This document shows, piece by piece, positions 61,440 through 64,000 of a DNA stretch of 64,000 bases. Each line of letters begins with the position of its first letter. Within the stretch, counting starts at the first letter, position 1. Source of the stretch: Hybos culiciformis (taxonomy: Eukaryota > Arthropoda > Insecta > Diptera > Hybotidae). The notes under the pieces were generated by a model, which was given only the letters and a program-made list of their open reading frames with translations, did not search any database and was not told where the DNA came from. The stretch is taken from positions 62,134,108 to 62,198,107 of the forward strand of contig OZ023273.1 in assembly GCA_964007475.1 (NCBI GenBank). Reading direction: 5' to 3'. Both the position numbers and the translations under genes were made by a program.

Positions 61440-62060
61440 AAAAGTCAAAATTGTGTAAATTCTAGGAGAAGTTTTATTCATCATTATACATAAATGATCT
61501 CTATATACCACAAATTATTGTAGAAAGTAAAGTTAAATTATAAGCGGATGATACTTAATATAATAATTTACGCGTTAGAATGTAAATTAAAATTATCAAA
61601 TGATATTCAAAGAACAAATTCGTAGTTGAAATTGAAAATTAACAGTTAACGGGCTTAAATTTAATGGTCACAAAGAATATATTTGCAAAAAAAAAAAATT
61701 ATTTCACCCTTTAAACTTAATTGGAAACATAGTATTAAAGAGATAATAAAATAGACATATATAATACAGCCTTGCATTCTTGAAGCGAATGATAAGAAAG
61801 AAGTTCTCATACTATTATCTAGCTGCGGTTAGACTCCGATCTAACGGAAATTTACTGACTAATCCTATTGAATGAAGCTTACCCGAATGCTATGAAAGTT
61901 AAATTGTTGCTTGTAATGTTGCAATCATTCTGATAGTCAAACTGCTCTCTTAAATTGTATTCAATTAATGTTTAAAATTGTTTTTGATATACTTCTCTCT
62001 CTATTGGATTTTAGTTCTTGGGAAATGAATTGGCAAGTTAAAAAACATCATTCGTTCAAT
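61440..62060 (+). pseudogene. heavily decayed non-LTR reverse transcriptase
   Basis: With frameshifts, the plus strand gives LLFII/YINDLY...VKLYADDT, the PLLFxxYINDL and YADD blocks of a reverse transcriptase, then NxCxxL-like text and QTALLNCIQLMFKIVF near 61940-61985. There are multiple stops. It is older than the L1 and L2 copies. Confidence 0.55.
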
Positions 62061-62202
62061 TAAGTTTTTTCGACACTTTCATCGCATTGTCAAAATTTTA
62101 AATTGCTTTTCTAAATAGACTCACTTTAGAAAAAACAAATAATAGAGTTTAGTAAAATTATTTTTTTCAAATTTCTACTTGGAAAAAAAAATATAGGTAC
62201 AA

Positions 62203-62420
62203 CCATAGATTAAGAATACAGAAAGATGGGAACTTCATACGACATTATTTTTGGCATTTTCTTGTGAATGTGTTAGTAAAACAAAATAAAATACGTGATA
62301 ATTATCAATGTATGAAAAGAATTTTATTTAGTTTTACTAACACCTTCACAATAAAATACCAAAAAAGACTGAAAAAATGTTGTATGAAACTTCCAATCTT
62401 TCTGTATTCTTAATCTATGG
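62203..62420. mobile_element. MITE family C, copy 3 (complete)
   Basis: Inverted ends CCATAGATTAAGAATACAGA, flanked by TACAA on both sides (62198-62202, 62421-62425). 218 bp with no coding sequence. It is the best-preserved member of the family. Confidence 0.88.
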
Positions 62421-63105
62421 TACAACTTAAATAATTTTCACAAAACATAAGGAATGACACGAGAGCTATGTTCTTATCCATATTAACTAGGTACATATAT
62501 AAATTTAATGCATTATTTTGTTATATCAAATAAGTCGCTTACAGCGTTTTATATTAGAAAACACTGTAAGTAATTTTTACTATGTAATTTCGAAAGAATT
62601 TTGTAATACTTAATGCTTACTATGCATTTACTTGCAACTTTATTTATTATTATTGCTTACTTTTAAAAAACTAAAAATATGTATAAAAATCAAAATAATA
62701 AAAATTGTTATCAAATTACGTAAAAACCCATTGTTTTTATATAAGTAAGTATTACTATAAAAAAGCTTCGTTAAGTGTTATATTAAAAACAAAAAAAAAT
62801 GTAGTGTCTGAATAAAATAATGTAGATAGGTATTATAAAAAATAAATTATTGTTTATGATTATGAATGTTCATTTATTATAGAGTAAGTCGGTATTTATC
62901 TGTCTCTATACCTACTTCATGTAAAAGAAATTTTCAATCTTTGCGGCATAAAAAAAAAAGTAAATAATTAATTCTAATTGAAATGTTAAAGTAAGATACA
63001 TTATGTGCAAGTATTATGTGTCGGATGTATCATTAAGCTCAAGAAAACTATCAGTTTTGTCATTCAGTTACAATTACTATATGGATGTATGTATGTTCGC
63101 AAACT

Positions 63106-63150
63106 GTACTTACTGGAACTAATATGTTACTTACTGGAACTAATATGTTA
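63106..63150. repeat. 22-bp tandem duplication
   Basis: ACTTACTGGAACTAATATGT occurs twice in succession. Confidence 0.9.
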
Positions 63151-64000
63151 CAGTTGAAACATAAATTTTTTGGAATTAATTTAATTCGATGATGATTTTA
63201 CTAAATATTAGTTTCAGTTGATCGAGAACAAAGAAAAGTTATGTCTAAAAAGACAGAAAAAATGTGTAAAATTATCTTTTATTTTAGCTCGAAAAAAGAT
63301 CACATGTTAGACGCACATAATATATAATAATAATACTTACTTATACATAGAATTTTTTATTTTGTATTTTGGTACACAAGAAGTAATAAACCAATTCATA
63401 ATCAAAATATATTATTATATTTGTATCGCAGGTCTCTTATTAACACATAAATTTAACAAAATCATGTTAATACCCTGATTCAAGGTTAAATTTAATCGCT
63501 ATGTAACTATACAATTAAATATATGTATATATAATTTCTATTTCATATTCATTCTAATATTTAGTAAGATCGCAAAACGCTTATTAGAATTTGTATAAGA
63601 GAAAAAAAATATTGTCAATAAGAATTACGCAAGTTTTGACCAAATATTAGACCGGATATAATGGAGCTAAGTAATTTTTCATTGAAAAAAATTTTAAGAA
63701 TTGTGTTACACACGTAAAAAAATATTCACGCGCCGCGCCATAAGAATCATTCAAAAACACAATGCCAACATTTTTATTTATTTTAAATCAACAATGTGAA
63801 CTTGTTTTAAAAACATTTATATTTCTCTTAAAGGAAATGAAATATATATAATAATAAGTTTATGTACTTAAAAAGAATAATATTTTTCAAGTAATTTGTT
63901 ATTAAAGCTGACTAAGTGTATTAAATACATGTATTTCAATATTGGCGATTAATATACTTTGGTCCACAAAGCCAATGAAATGGCCAAGGAAAAGTTTATT

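Larger units (their letters stand above)
45377..64000. other. gene-poor region downstream of dome
   Basis: 18.6 kb with no supported host gene. It contains the transposon relics and repeats listed separately, plus many homopolymer and TA-rich runs. The ORFs of 60-90 codons here are mostly lysine/phenylalanine/isoleucine-rich and look random. The 48162-48359 frame (+) has a more protein-like composition but no recognised motif. Confidence 0.6.

Noticed and set aside
1..64000. CRISPR arrays, bacterial operons or prophage
   Set aside because: Spliced genes, long AT-rich introns and animal transposons make this eukaryotic DNA; the tandem arrays lack the spacer-repeat pattern of CRISPR.

Overview
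The window looks like nuclear DNA from an insect. It is very AT-rich, its genes are split by GT-AG introns, and it carries a JAK/STAT receptor of the insect Domeless type. It is also dense with decayed transposons, fold-back elements and microsatellites. I cannot fix the order or species from sequence alone.

Three host genes can be supported. (1) At 1-2293 (+) is the 3' part of a C2H2 zinc-finger gene: four exons ending in a glutamine-rich tail. (2) At 20818-11132 (-) is a complete small galectin gene of four exons encoding 139 residues. Most of its exons are too short to stand out as ORFs. Intron 2 is 8.7 kb and full of fold-back and Helitron-like repeats. (3) At 31482-45126 (+) is a Domeless-type cytokine receptor: fourteen visible exons, about 1232 residues, with a signal peptide, an Ig-like domain, a cytokine-receptor module, further fibronectin III repeats, one membrane segment and two YxxQ STAT-docking motifs. 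Its first (5') exon was not found.

The rest is intergenic or intronic DNA shaped by transposons. The richest part is 21.9-28.2 kb. It holds a 692-bp fold-back, a pogo-like element with TA duplications and a nested TTA-flanked MITE, a frameshifted PIF/Harbinger transposase, and an unusual inverted-repeat element filled with a palindromic satellite. Several introns of the receptor gene carry inserted elements: a non-LTR retrotransposon fragment, a TIR element with its own coding exon, a Helitron-like element and a TTA-flanked MITE. From 45.4 to 64 kb I see no host gene, only transposon remains: reverse transcriptase pseudogenes, a transposase C-terminus inside a TIR element, a hAT-like MITE, a tRNA-like SINE head and a palindromic repeat cluster marked by GAGCAACAAA.

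The three host genes show no operon-like or functional linkage. The zinc-finger and receptor genes read left to right, and the galectin gene between them reads the opposite way.
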